Below are positions 27,209-35,634 of a DNA stretch of 64,000 nucleotides, piece by piece. The stretch is from NCBI GenBank assembly GCA_025055285.1, contig JANWXM010000001.1:372001-436000 (forward strand), written 5' to 3'. This stretch comes from Saprospiraceae bacterium (GTDB lineage Bacteria; Bacteroidota; Bacteroidia; Chitinophagales; Saprospiraceae). Position 1 is the first letter of the stretch. The number at the start of each line of letters is the position of its first letter. The translations under genes were made by a program, and so were the position numbers. The notes under the pieces were generated by a model, which ran no database searches, was not told the DNA's origin, and was given only the letters and a program-made list of their open reading frames with translations.

Positions 27209-29800
27209 TTAAAAATCCATGCGAAAGCGGAGATTGACTCGTCGTCCTGTCAGGTAGTTAGGCACAGCGTATTGCACATTTGTGATGGCTTTTATCCAAA
27301 GATGAGAGGCTTCGTTTGCCACTTTCATAAGGTTAAATATCTCTACGCTGGCCCAAGTGTTTCGCGTAAAGCGGAAGAGGTTCTTGGGCTTGCGAAGACT
27401 CCATTCTTGCCTCCAGAGTTGAAAGCCGAAACCAATGTCCACGCGGTGATAGGGTTTGAAGCGGTAGGGATTCCGATAAACGATGTTGTTATCTGCGACG
27501 CCGAAGGGTAGTCCGGTACCAAATGTAAAGTTTAGATGCATGCGCAGGTTGGGATTTTTAGGCAGGTAATCTTGGAAGAAAGTAGAAAAGGTAAAGAAGC
27601 GGTCGGTAGGCCGAGGAACGTCGCGCACGGGCGTGCCTTGGCGCTGACCAATTTTGCGGACGAAATGCTGCACATTGTAGAGGGCCTCGCGTGTGCGCAA
27701 GAAAGACAAGTTGACCCAGCTTTCAGCCCCAGGCACAAATTCGCCGTTGATACGAACATCTAAACCGGCCGCATAACCGCGCGAGTCATTTTCGCCTGAG
27801 TAGCGAATGCGCACGTTGTCTATGTCAAAAGAGACCAGTTGCCACAGGTGCTTGTAGTAGGCTTCTGCAATGAGGCGCATTTTGACCGGCCTGCGGCGCC
27901 CCCAGAGAAAATCGTAGGTTAGGCCTCCCACGAAATGGACAGAGCGTTGGGCACGCAGGTTTGTGTTGAGGGTGCCATCCAGGCGACGCAATTCTCGATA
28001 AAAGGCAGGCTGAAAATACCAGCCGGCTGCCAGACGATAAGAGATGTCGCGTCGAATATTGAGCGGCTTGTAAAGGAATTGAATGCGCGGGGTGACAAAC
28101 CATTCGTGATTGAGGCTCCAATATTGACCTCGCAAGCCGGCGGTGAGTTGCCATTCGCGCACAGCAGGCTTTCGCCACGTCCATGTGTTTTGGACAAATC
28201 CAACAAAACGCTGGCTACTAAGGTCATTGCGGGTCTTTAGTACGCGCCGCACAAGAAGTTGGGCCGTATCATAAGGTAGAGAGTAGAGGGCAGAGTCGAG
28301 GCGTTCCCACTCGTTAATTTTATCGAGGATCTCCTCGTTTTGCCATTTAAGCCCCCATTGGAGGAAGTGGCTACGGGTCAAATTTTCCTCTGTGCGGTCG
28401 TACTGGAGTTCGATGCCACCGCGATATTCAGCGTTTCGAACGTCTAAAGTAAGGTAATTGCGAATCCACGTGTGCTGAGTGCCTGTGCCAAGCACGCTGA
28501 CAATTTCGCCGAATTCATCTGAGCCGAGATTGCTCTCAATTTGTCCGAGGAGATAGTAGCTGAGAATGTCGAAGCGCTCGTTTTCCTGGCTTCGCCAGGT
28601 AGAGAAGAGGAACTTATGGTAGAGAGGATGGCGTTCGCGGTCGGGCAAATAAGTAAGCGATATTCCGCCCATAGCTTGAGTGAAATCGTCTACTTCTTGG
28701 CCGTCAAAGACAGAGCGCAGCTGCAGAGCGAAATCAATAATCCCGAAGGCGCGAGCTAGGCTCTGAGGAACAAAGCGATAGACAGCGCGATTGTAGTTGG
28801 CCATAACACCTATTTGCCAGTACCGGTGCAGGTCATAAGTCAAATAAGTTTGTATATCGTAGAAATCGGGTACGTACTCGCCTCGAATATCGAGGCTACT
28901 CAAGAGGTTACGCGTAGTTTTATAGCGTACGCCTGCAAGGTAGCGGAAAGCGCGGTAAGTGTCGCGCCGATGTTTGAAACTGCCCTCAAGGTGAGCGTTA
29001 GCTCCCAGCAAACTGGCACTAATACTAGCGCGCAGGCTGTCGGGTCGTTTGTACTTGATGTCGAGTACAGAGGAGAGCTTATCGCCATAACGCGCTTGAA
29101 AACCGCCGGATGAAAACGATAAATCTCGAATGAGGTCGAGGTTGGGGAAAGAGAGCCCTTCTTGTTGTCCTGCACGCACCAATTGCGGTCGATAAATTTC
29201 GAAGTCGTTAACGTATACCAAGTTTTCGTCGTAATTCCCGCCACGCACTTGATATTGGGAAGTCAACTCACCGCCAGTGCCTGTGTTTAAACCTAAGGCA
29301 AGGTGAGGGAGTACGCTTTCCAGGTTACCTGTGGTAGTAGGCAACAAGCGCAGTTCCTCAATGCGCCGCTCGCGCACCATGCCAGCGTCGTCGAGTCTTC
29401 GGTCGCGAACAATAACCTCTAAATTAGAGCGCTCGGGCGCCAATGCCACGTCTAAAGTAAAACGCGCTCCCTCCTCGAGAGGAAGGATATCGGCTACACC
29501 CTCGCGGTAGGCTAGACGACGGAAGATGAGGGTTAGCCGCTGACCCGTGGGCACTCGAATGGCGTAAAACCCTTGTTCATCAGAGTATACGCCGCCGGAG
29601 ACTCCTTTTATTGTCACAGAGGCTAATTCCAGAGGCGATCCGTCTGCAGCATCAGTAATGCGACCGATGACTAGTGCTGTCTGAAGCTGACTAATGCTTT
29701 TTGCAGGTAACGCCCAGCTTATACCTGCCCATAGGATATACCGCAGAATCGCTGCTTTATAAAACAGCCTAATGCTATCCGTCTTGTTGTCTCTATTCAT
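27209..29800 (-). CDS. TonB-dependent outer-membrane receptor with CarboxypepD_reg domain
   Basis: From the ATG at 29800 (863 aa) an N-terminal hydrophobic segment precedes a CarboxypepD_reg-like domain (about 40-125; 'VIGRITDAADGSPLELASVT', 'GVYSDEQGFYAIRVPTGQRL'). A plug domain follows ('YQVRGGNYDENLVYVNDFEI', 'SFSSGGFQARYGDKLSSVLD'), then a long C-terminal beta barrel ending in 'VNLRFRMDF'. It imports a ligand using TonB energy. There is no SusD partner next to it, so polysaccharide uptake is not indicated; the ligand is unknown. It converges with panB, 24 bp apart. Confidence 0.9.
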   Translation of the reverse strand: MNRDNKTDSIRLFYKAAILRYILWAGISWALPAKSISQLQTALVIGRITDAADGSPLELASVTIKGVSGGVYSDEQGFYAIRVPTGQRLTLIFRRLAYREGVADILPLEEGARFTLDVALAPERSNLEVIVRDRRLDDAGMVRERRIEELRLLPTTTGNLESVLPHLALGLNTGTGGELTSQYQVRGGNYDENLVYVNDFEIYRPQLVRAGQQEGLSFPNLDLIRDLSFSSGGFQARYGDKLSSVLDIKYKRPDSLRASISASLLGANAHLEGSFKHRRDTYRAFRYLAGVRYKTTRNLLSSLDIRGEYVPDFYDIQTYLTYDLHRYWQIGVMANYNRAVYRFVPQSLARAFGIIDFALQLRSVFDGQEVDDFTQAMGGISLTYLPDRERHPLYHKFLFSTWRSQENERFDILSYYLLGQIESNLGSDEFGEIVSVLGTGTQHTWIRNYLTLDVRNAEYRGGIELQYDRTEENLTRSHFLQWGLKWQNEEILDKINEWERLDSALYSLPYDTAQLLVRRVLKTRNDLSSQRFVGFVQNTWTWRKPAVREWQLTAGLRGQYWSLNHEWFVTPRIQFLYKPLNIRRDISYRLAAGWYFQPAFYRELRRLDGTLNTNLRAQRSVHFVGGLTYDFLWGRRRPVKMRLIAEAYYKHLWQLVSFDIDNVRIRYSGENDSRGYAAGLDVRINGEFVPGAESWVNLSFLRTREALYNVQHFVRKIGQRQGTPVRDVPRPTDRFFTFSTFFQDYLPKNPNLRMHLNFTFGTGLPFGVADNNIVYRNPYRFKPYHRVDIGFGFQLWRQEWSLRKPKNLFRFTRNTWASVEIFNLMKVANEASHLWIKAITNVQYAVPNYLTGRRVNLRFRMDF

Positions 29801-30016
29801 TGTTTGATTCAGAAGAGCAGCCGACATGATGCATGTGCGCAGTAAAGAAAACTAAGGGTTTCGCTGCTGCATGGTGGTGCACATCGAACTGGTCGCAAAG
29901 AACGAAAAGAAAAACGCCATAATTCGGAGGAATGATACGCACGGCGGCCGGTGTGCCGATTTTCTCGATAGGGGCTAAGGGTTAACTAATTGTCCCTTGC
30001 CCGTTCTTTGCGGCAC

Positions 30017-30748
30017 CTAGAGCCGGTGATAGACGCTTATTCGTCCGACATTACGCAAGTAGAGCAGATTGGGTCGCCCTGCCTGTTGCCATTGCATGAG
30101 ATAGCCCGCCTCTAGACGCAATTTCCACGAAAATACATACGAAAGACCGACGTACGTTCGGTTCTGGTCAAAGACAGAGGAAATATTGCGCCCCCAGTTG
30201 ATAAACGCCTCGTTGGAAGCGTGAATAATCCAACGAGAGTTGGGCAGTGTCCAGTTGAATTGAAGGCGGTAACGTCCTCGCCATACGAACGGCGCAGCGC
30301 TGTTTTTCACATACCGCTGTTCAATACGATAGCGATGACTCAAAGAAAATGGAGTAGGTAAGGGGGTAGGGAAGTGGAACTCTTGAAACGTCCGCCATTC
30401 GACTTGATGCGGTGAGTTTCTCTGGCTTGGCGTTGCATCTCCATTTTCCATACGCGAAATCCCTAGTGCTAGCTCTATTTCTGAAGAAGTGCGATAATGA
30501 ACATGGGTATGTAGCGCCAATTGATGCCAGGCTCCTGTTTCCAAGAAGAAGCGGTAATCTATTTCTTGGTGAAATGTCCACTCGGGTTGGAAAGTCCACA
30601 TGAGGTAATAGCGATTCCAAGAGACGCTATGGCGGTCTATCGTCTGAACTTTCTGACCTAGTCCACTGGGTGGATTAATCATGCACCAACTCCAGAGGAG
30701 CATTACGGGAAGTGGCCAAGTCGGGCATGGCTTTTTAAAAAGTTTCAT
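30017..30748 (-). CDS. DUF2490 family outer-membrane barrel protein
   Basis: The protein (243 aa from the ATG at 30748) has a hydrophobic N-terminus 'LPVMLLWSWCMINPPSGL' that can serve as signal, then amphipathic strands rich in aromatic residues: 'YLMWTFQPEWTFHQEIDYRF', 'FSLSHRYRIEQRYV', 'WRGRYRLQFNW', 'YVGLSYVFSWKLRLEAGYL'. This is the DUF2490 pattern, predicted beta barrels of unknown function in Bacteroidota. It lies upstream of the TonB-dependent receptor on the same strand with about 216 bp between them. Confidence 0.75.
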   Translation of the reverse strand: MKLFKKPCPTWPLPVMLLWSWCMINPPSGLGQKVQTIDRHSVSWNRYYLMWTFQPEWTFHQEIDYRFFLETGAWHQLALHTHVHYRTSSEIELALGISRMENGDATPSQRNSPHQVEWRTFQEFHFPTPLPTPFSLSHRYRIEQRYVKNSAAPFVWRGRYRLQFNWTLPNSRWIIHASNEAFINWGRNISSVFDQNRTYVGLSYVFSWKLRLEAGYLMQWQQAGRPNLLYLRNVGRISVYHRL

Positions 30749-31001
30749 AGACCCGCACATCAGCTTTTATCTCGTAGGTAACGCGCAGCTTTCTCTCGGC
30801 TATTGGCGAAAGAAGATAACATGCTTCCCTGCAGGACTTTGCCCTGCTGTTCGACCTGCACTGGATTGCGCTGCGAAGTCCTTCAGAACTATTCTTCGAT
30901 TGCAAAGAAAAGTTGCTCCTTCCCATTCGAGCGCCTTGCTAAATGCATTCGGCTAAAGGAAGAAGTATTCCGCCATCTACCTTTCGTTTTAGCAAGCGCA
31001 G

Positions 31002-32183
31002 TCAAGGTTTTATCACGATGAGGCGTTTAGTACTGATGATTTCTCCCTTCCGATTGGAGAGGCTGTACAGGTAAGTGCCTTTGTTAAAGTCTTCCAGGTT
31101 TAAATGAATTGTGCGACGCCCGGATGCTTGAAAAGTTTCTCGCCAAACGACTTTACCTACTAAGTTGAAGATCTTCAACGTATACTCGTCGGCGGGTAGG
31201 TTATGGCATTCAAAACGCACTTTATCCACGGCAGGATTAGGCATGGCCTGAACGCTCGCCGTACCTGGGCTCTCACTAGGGTCTGGTATAACAGAGACAA
31301 CGGAGAGCAAGTTTTTAAAACGCACGGTGCGAATGGTGTCTTCTGCAAAATTCGCTGTTATGGTGAGCAACTCTTCTTTGTGGTTATTGCTCAGGAAGCG
31401 ATATACTATGAAGGAATCAGCAGTGGTAAATCCACCTAGCGGCGTGTTTCCGAGTAAAGCGGTGATATCAATCCATAGCGGTATAGGACTGCTAAGACGC
31501 GCTTCTACGACGCTGCGCGTCCTGGTCACTCGCTTTTGGCGTAAGACGGGAATGGACTCGTTGGCGTTAGGGATTCTTAATTCGCCCCAAGCATCTACAG
31601 TATCGGCATTTTGGACGCGTACTCGAACGCGTACGGAATCAATGAGCTGTCCTCCGGGTAGGCTTTTTATAAGGGAGTCAATGAAGGGAGGCAAGTCAGA
31701 TAAAGCAAATGGGATGACTAGGTTGGAGGTTTGACCATGTGTGTTTCGATAGGCTAAAGGCGCGCGTCGCTCGATGAGGGCCGGCGAATAACGCCCAACC
31801 GCTCTTGGAGCTAGAGGAAAAGCAACTGTGCCGCCAATAAAGCCCATCAGCTCAAATTGAGTATTGGTCGCATTGTAATACGATTCGCCGCCACCCGCAG
31901 TTTTCACCAATAAATCCGCTCCTGGAAACGTTGCTGCGTTATTGCCTGCAGAAGGTGGCAAGAAAACAATAGTCGTGTTCTGGTTTGCCTTTAACTGAGA
32001 GTAGTCCCATTGCTGGTTTTCACCAGGAGGTGTGATAAGGTTAACTAGGGTAGCGACGTTAGCCGACAGAGCGTAACGCAAGGTATCGCCTACCGCTGGA
32101 AAGTATGCAGACGTAATCGTAATTTGAGCGAAAACGAACTGCCATAGTGAGAAAAAAACAGCAACGAGTAGCATTCTTTTCAT
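31002..32183 (-). CDS. T9SS-exported protein with Por-type C-terminal sorting domain
   Basis: The 393-residue protein has a signal peptide ('MKRMLLVAVFFSLWQFVFAQ'), a beta-rich body of about 280 residues with no family that I recognise, and a final type A T9SS sorting domain ('MPNPAVDKVRFECHNLPADE ... TYLYSLSNRKGEIISTKRLI'). Proteins of this kind are exported across the outer membrane by the type IX system and have the tail removed. A TACCTTTG box lies 54-61 bp upstream on the minus strand. The exported function is unknown. Confidence 0.82.
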   Translation of the reverse strand: MKRMLLVAVFFSLWQFVFAQITITSAYFPAVGDTLRYALSANVATLVNLITPPGENQQWDYSQLKANQNTTIVFLPPSAGNNAATFPGADLLVKTAGGGESYYNATNTQFELMGFIGGTVAFPLAPRAVGRYSPALIERRAPLAYRNTHGQTSNLVIPFALSDLPPFIDSLIKSLPGGQLIDSVRVRVRVQNADTVDAWGELRIPNANESIPVLRQKRVTRTRSVVEARLSSPIPLWIDITALLGNTPLGGFTTADSFIVYRFLSNNHKEELLTITANFAEDTIRTVRFKNLLSVVSVIPDPSESPGTASVQAMPNPAVDKVRFECHNLPADEYTLKIFNLVGKVVWRETFQASGRRTIHLNLEDFNKGTYLYSLSNRKGEIISTKRLIVIKP

Positions 32184-32236
32184 AAAGATAGTGGGTAGTC
32201 AAAAATTCTTTTTGGAAAGCCCGACAATCCTGGCGT

Positions 32237-32244
32237 CAAAGGTA
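32237..32244 (-). promoter_or_regulatory. -7 box before the T9SS cargo gene
   Basis: On the minus strand this reads TACCTTTG, matching TAnnTTTG, 53 bp before the ATG at 32183. No TTG at the expected -33 distance is visible. Confidence 0.45.
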
Positions 32245-32329
32245 AGGTATTTAATATTGCTTCTAGGCCTCGCAAGATAAACAAAATTGCATTTTCATCT
32301 TCTAGATGACTTTGCGTTGGAAACGCTGC

Positions 32330-34144
32330 TTAGAGGGCTTGCAATTCGACTAATTTTCGATAAAGGCCATTTTGGCGCATCAGGCTTTCATGTGCTCCGC
32401 GCTCTACGATTCGGCCGCGTTCGAGAACAATGATTTCATCAGCATACTGTACGGTGCTTAGGCGATGGGCAATGACCAAGGCGGTGCGGTTTTGAAGCAA
32501 ACGGCTTAGGGCAGCCTGTACCATTTTTTCAGACTCACTGTCGAGCGCTGACGTTGCTTCGTCGAGAATGAGGATGGGCGGGTTGCGTAACAATGCACGG
32601 GCTATTGTCAGGCGCTGTCGTTGACCGCCACTGAGTTTGGTGCCTCGCTCGCCGATGAGGGTGTGATAACCTTCTGGCAGCGCGCAGATGAATTCGTGGG
32701 CATGAGCAGCACGCGCCGCTGCTTCTATCTCAGCATCTGATACATGCTCGAGACCAAAAGCTATGTTGTTGCGCACAGTGTCGTTGAAGAGAATAGCTTC
32801 TTGGCTTACAATGCCCATCAGGGCGCGCAAATCGCGCAGCCGAAGTTGACGAATATCTATCCCATCAAGCAAGATCTGTCCTTCTACGACATCATAGAAG
32901 CGAGGTAAAAGGTCGGCTAAGGTGCTTTTGCCAGCTCCTGAGGCACCTACTAGAGCAACGATTTTGCCTTTGGGAATAGTTAGGTTGATATGAGATAAGA
33001 CATCGTGCTCTGAACTAGGGTAGCGAAAAGAAACGTTGTGGAATTCTATAGCCCGGGAGAAAACTTGAACCGGCAGAGCATTTTCCTGATCGCGGATCTT
33101 CACGGGCTCCGCTAATACAGCCTCTATCCGTTCAAGCGCGCCCAAACCTTTGCGAATGCTATACGAGGCAGCACTTAAGTGTTTGGCCGGTTCAATGATG
33201 TTATAAAAGGCGTAAAGAAAAGTAATGAAAGTGGGTGCCATCATCTCACCTGCAAAAACTTGGCGTGCGCCAAACCACAGGATTATTGCTACTGCTGCAA
33301 TACCAAGAAACTCGGACAAAGGGGAGGCAAGATCGCGGCGTCGGCTTATCTGTGTCAGTAACGAAGCATAGAGGGCGTTCTCTCTCTCGTAGCGGGCTTG
33401 TTGCCATTGTTGGGCATTGAAGCCCTTAATAATGCGCAAACCACTTAGCGTCTCTTCCAGAATCGCGGATACTAGACCTAGCCGCTTTTGAGCTGCAGCC
33501 GACTGCCGACGGAGCACTAGCCCTATGCGGCCAATTACCAAACCTGCAAATAACATGAGCAAAAGCGCAAAGCCTAGCAGCGAAGGCGATACGTACAGCA
33601 TGAAAGTCAAACTGCCTAAGATGATGATAGGCTCACGAGCTACTGACTCAACTACGCCAATAATGCTGCTATCTACCTCTTGAACATCGGCTGATACGCG
33701 GCTCATTAAATCGCCCTTGCGCGCTTCGGAGAAGTACGACAGAGGCAACTCCAAAATCTTTGCCACGATGCGATTGCGCAAATCGCGCACAACACCGTTG
33801 CGCACAGGAGCCATGAAGTAAAGCGACAAATAGCGAAAGAGGTTCTTGCCTAAGAAAGTTAGTACCAACAGCCCACAAACCCAGAGAAGAGCACTCTCTC
33901 GCCCTTGGGTACGCACCAATTCAACGAAGTATTCATTTAACCTATGCTCTATGGCCTGAATTCCTGTAGCTTCTTGAAGTATTCCGGTGCTAGAGGTTTC
34001 CCTTGGAATATCGAATAGGAGTTGGAGAAAAGGTTGGAGCACAGGAATGCTTATCACTAAAAATACCGACATGAGGATGTTGCTGACGATCGCCAGCAGC
34101 AGTAAGCGTTTGTATGGACGGAAGTAGGGCAATAACCGATGCAT
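32330..34144 (-). CDS. ABC exporter, MsbA-like (fused membrane and ATPase domains)
   Basis: The 604-residue protein from the ATG at 34144 has six predicted membrane helices (about 12-320) and a C-terminal ABC ATPase (about 365-600). Walker A is 'VALVGASGAGKST', the signature 'GERGTKLSGGQRQRLTIARA', Walker B 'PILILDEATSALDSESE' and the H-loop 'TALVIAHRLSTV'. Such half-transporters act as dimers; MsbA flips lipid A-core across the inner membrane, but substrate cannot be told from sequence. It starts 11 bp after rdgB on the same strand. Confidence 0.9.
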   Translation of the reverse strand: MHRLLPYFRPYKRLLLLAIVSNILMSVFLVISIPVLQPFLQLLFDIPRETSSTGILQEATGIQAIEHRLNEYFVELVRTQGRESALLWVCGLLVLTFLGKNLFRYLSLYFMAPVRNGVVRDLRNRIVAKILELPLSYFSEARKGDLMSRVSADVQEVDSSIIGVVESVAREPIIILGSLTFMLYVSPSLLGFALLLMLFAGLVIGRIGLVLRRQSAAAQKRLGLVSAILEETLSGLRIIKGFNAQQWQQARYERENALYASLLTQISRRRDLASPLSEFLGIAAVAIILWFGARQVFAGEMMAPTFITFLYAFYNIIEPAKHLSAASYSIRKGLGALERIEAVLAEPVKIRDQENALPVQVFSRAIEFHNVSFRYPSSEHDVLSHINLTIPKGKIVALVGASGAGKSTLADLLPRFYDVVEGQILLDGIDIRQLRLRDLRALMGIVSQEAILFNDTVRNNIAFGLEHVSDAEIEAAARAAHAHEFICALPEGYHTLIGERGTKLSGGQRQRLTIARALLRNPPILILDEATSALDSESEKMVQAALSRLLQNRTALVIAHRLSTVQYADEIIVLERGRIVERGAHESLMRQNGLYRKLVELQAL

Positions 34145-34155
34145 GAAACAAGCAA

Positions 34156-34746
34156 TCAGGTGTTCTCTAACCAACGGCGAAACCTTTCTGTGGCTTGGGC
34201 GCGATGACTTATGCGGTTTTTAATCTCTTCTCCCAACTCTGCGAAAGTCTGACTATAGCCTTCTGGGATAAAAATAGGGTCGTAGCCAAAGCCACCCGTG
34301 CCGCGTTTCGCTGGAGCAATGATGCCATAACATACGCCCTCTAAAATAGCCTGGCGTTCTCCGAAAATGCAGGCAATCACCGTGCGAAAACGCGCACGGC
34401 GATTCTCTTTTCCCGCCATGTTCGTTAACAGAAGTGCCATGTTAGCCTCCGGATCTTTGGTATCACCTGCATAGCGAGCCGTTCGTACGCCTGGAGCACC
34501 GTTGAGGGCTTCAACTTCTAGACCTGTATCTTCTGCAAAGCAATCATAGCCATAGCGTTCTTTCACGTAACGCGCCTTAAGGAGTGCGTTGCCTTCCAAG
34601 GTTTCGGCAGTTTCTGGAATTTCTTCCCTACACCCAATATCACACAAGGTCAAAATGCGGTACTTTGGACCTAAAATTTGGGCAATCTCACGCGCCTTGT
34701 GAGCATTTTGCGTAGCAAAAACAAGGGTAGTGCTTTCGTGCCGCAT
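34156..34746 (-). CDS. rdgB: dITP/XTP pyrophosphatase (Ham1 family)
   Basis: The 196-residue enzyme hydrolyses non-canonical purine nucleoside triphosphates (ITP, dITP, XTP), keeping them out of DNA and RNA. Motifs are '[18 protein letters not shown]' (N-terminal nucleotide-binding), '[19 protein letters not shown]' (catalytic Asp), '[15 protein letters not shown]' and '[10 protein letters not shown]'. The length is normal. It heads a probable two-gene operon with the ABC exporter and has a TACCTTTG box 29 bp upstream. Confidence 0.95.
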   Translation of the reverse strand: MRHESTTLVFATQNAHKAREIAQILGPKYRILTLCDIGCREEIPETAETLEGNALLKARYVKERYGYDCFAEDTGLEVEALNGAPGVRTARYAGDTKDPEANMALLLTNMAGKENRRARFRTVIACIFGERQAILEGVCYGIIAPAKRGTGGFGYDPIFIPEGYSQTFAELGEEIKNRISHRAQATERFRRWLENT

Positions 34747-34774
34747 GGTTTCTTTCTTCTGTGCTTCGCTAGGG

Positions 34775-34782
34775 CAAAGGTA
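34775..34782 (-). promoter_or_regulatory. rdgB -7 promoter box
   Basis: TACCTTTG on the minus strand, a full match to TAnnTTTG, 28 bp before the rdgB ATG. The matching -33 element is not clear. Confidence 0.5.
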
Positions 34783-34873
34783 CGCCTACCTACACTAGAA
34801 AGAGGTTCTGGGGCAAAGAGAACTGTCTCTGTAGGAAGATTTCTTACCTTGCAGCCGATATTTTACTGTCTGC

Positions 34874-35554
34874 ATGGAACACCATACGCTCGCCGTTAGC
34901 CGAACAGCGCATTATTACGTCTTAGGTACACCCGGACCACAGATCCGTCAGTTATGGTTAGCATGCCATGGTTATGGCCAATTGGCTTCGGAATTCCTCG
35001 AGCAACTGCGGCCGTTGGACGACGGCTACCGCCTTATAGTGGCTCCCGAAGGACTAAACTACTTCTACAAAAAGAGCTTCGACGGCCCTGTGGGGGCTAA
35101 TTGGATGACTCGTTATCAACGCGACGCTGCCATTGCCGATAACAACGCTTACTTGGAAGCACTTTTGCACCAGTACACATCGCTTCTGTTGCCGCATGTG
35201 CGATTAGTATTGTTTGGTTTCTCTCAGGGCGTAGCTACCTTGTGCCGCTGGATTACGTGCCATCACCCACCTTTTGATGATTTCATTTTGTGGGCAGGAT
35301 TGCCGCCTGAGGATTTAGATTATCGCAAACACGCGAACTATCTTGCCGTGCGGAATCTTTTCTTGTATTTAAGCCCAGATGACCCACTTATTACCGCTGA
35401 ACGACGCCTGCAAGTAACTCGCATCGAACAGCGCGACGGAATCTTCTTTCACAAAAGGACGTTTGTAGGTGCACATGACATCCCCGCCGATGCCCTTGTG
35501 GCTGCCGCAGCACTTCTGGAAAGAAAGGCAGACACTTCCTTATCAACGCAGTAA
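34874..35554 (+). CDS. Alpha/beta hydrolase, carboxylesterase/phospholipase family
   Basis: The 226-residue protein has the alpha/beta-hydrolase fold of the YpfH/acyl-protein thioesterase-like group. The nucleophile elbow is 'LVLFGFSQGVATLC' (Ser in GFSQG), the acid is likely in 'LYLSPDDPLIT', and the base is His in 'FVGAHDIP'. The N-terminal 'LWLACHGYGQLASEFL' forms the oxyanion loop. The acidic lid residues 'FYKKSFDGPVGANWMTR' are typical of Bacteroidota members. Cytoplasmic; the substrate is unknown. Divergent from rdgB. Confidence 0.85.
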   Translation: MEHHTLAVSRTAHYYVLGTPGPQIRQLWLACHGYGQLASEFLEQLRPLDDGYRLIVAPEGLNYFYKKSFDGPVGANWMTRYQRDAAIADNNAYLEALLHQYTSLLLPHVRLVLFGFSQGVATLCRWITCHHPPFDDFILWAGLPPEDLDYRKHANYLAVRNLFLYLSPDDPLITAERRLQVTRIEQRDGIFFHKRTFVGAHDIPADALVAAAALLERKADTSLSTQ

Positions 35555-35634
35555 AATATCCTTTCTTCCTGCTACCTTCGCCCCGCTTGCCAGGCCTCTT
35601 ATCAAAATGTTTCTTCCGGCTTGACTCAATTTTT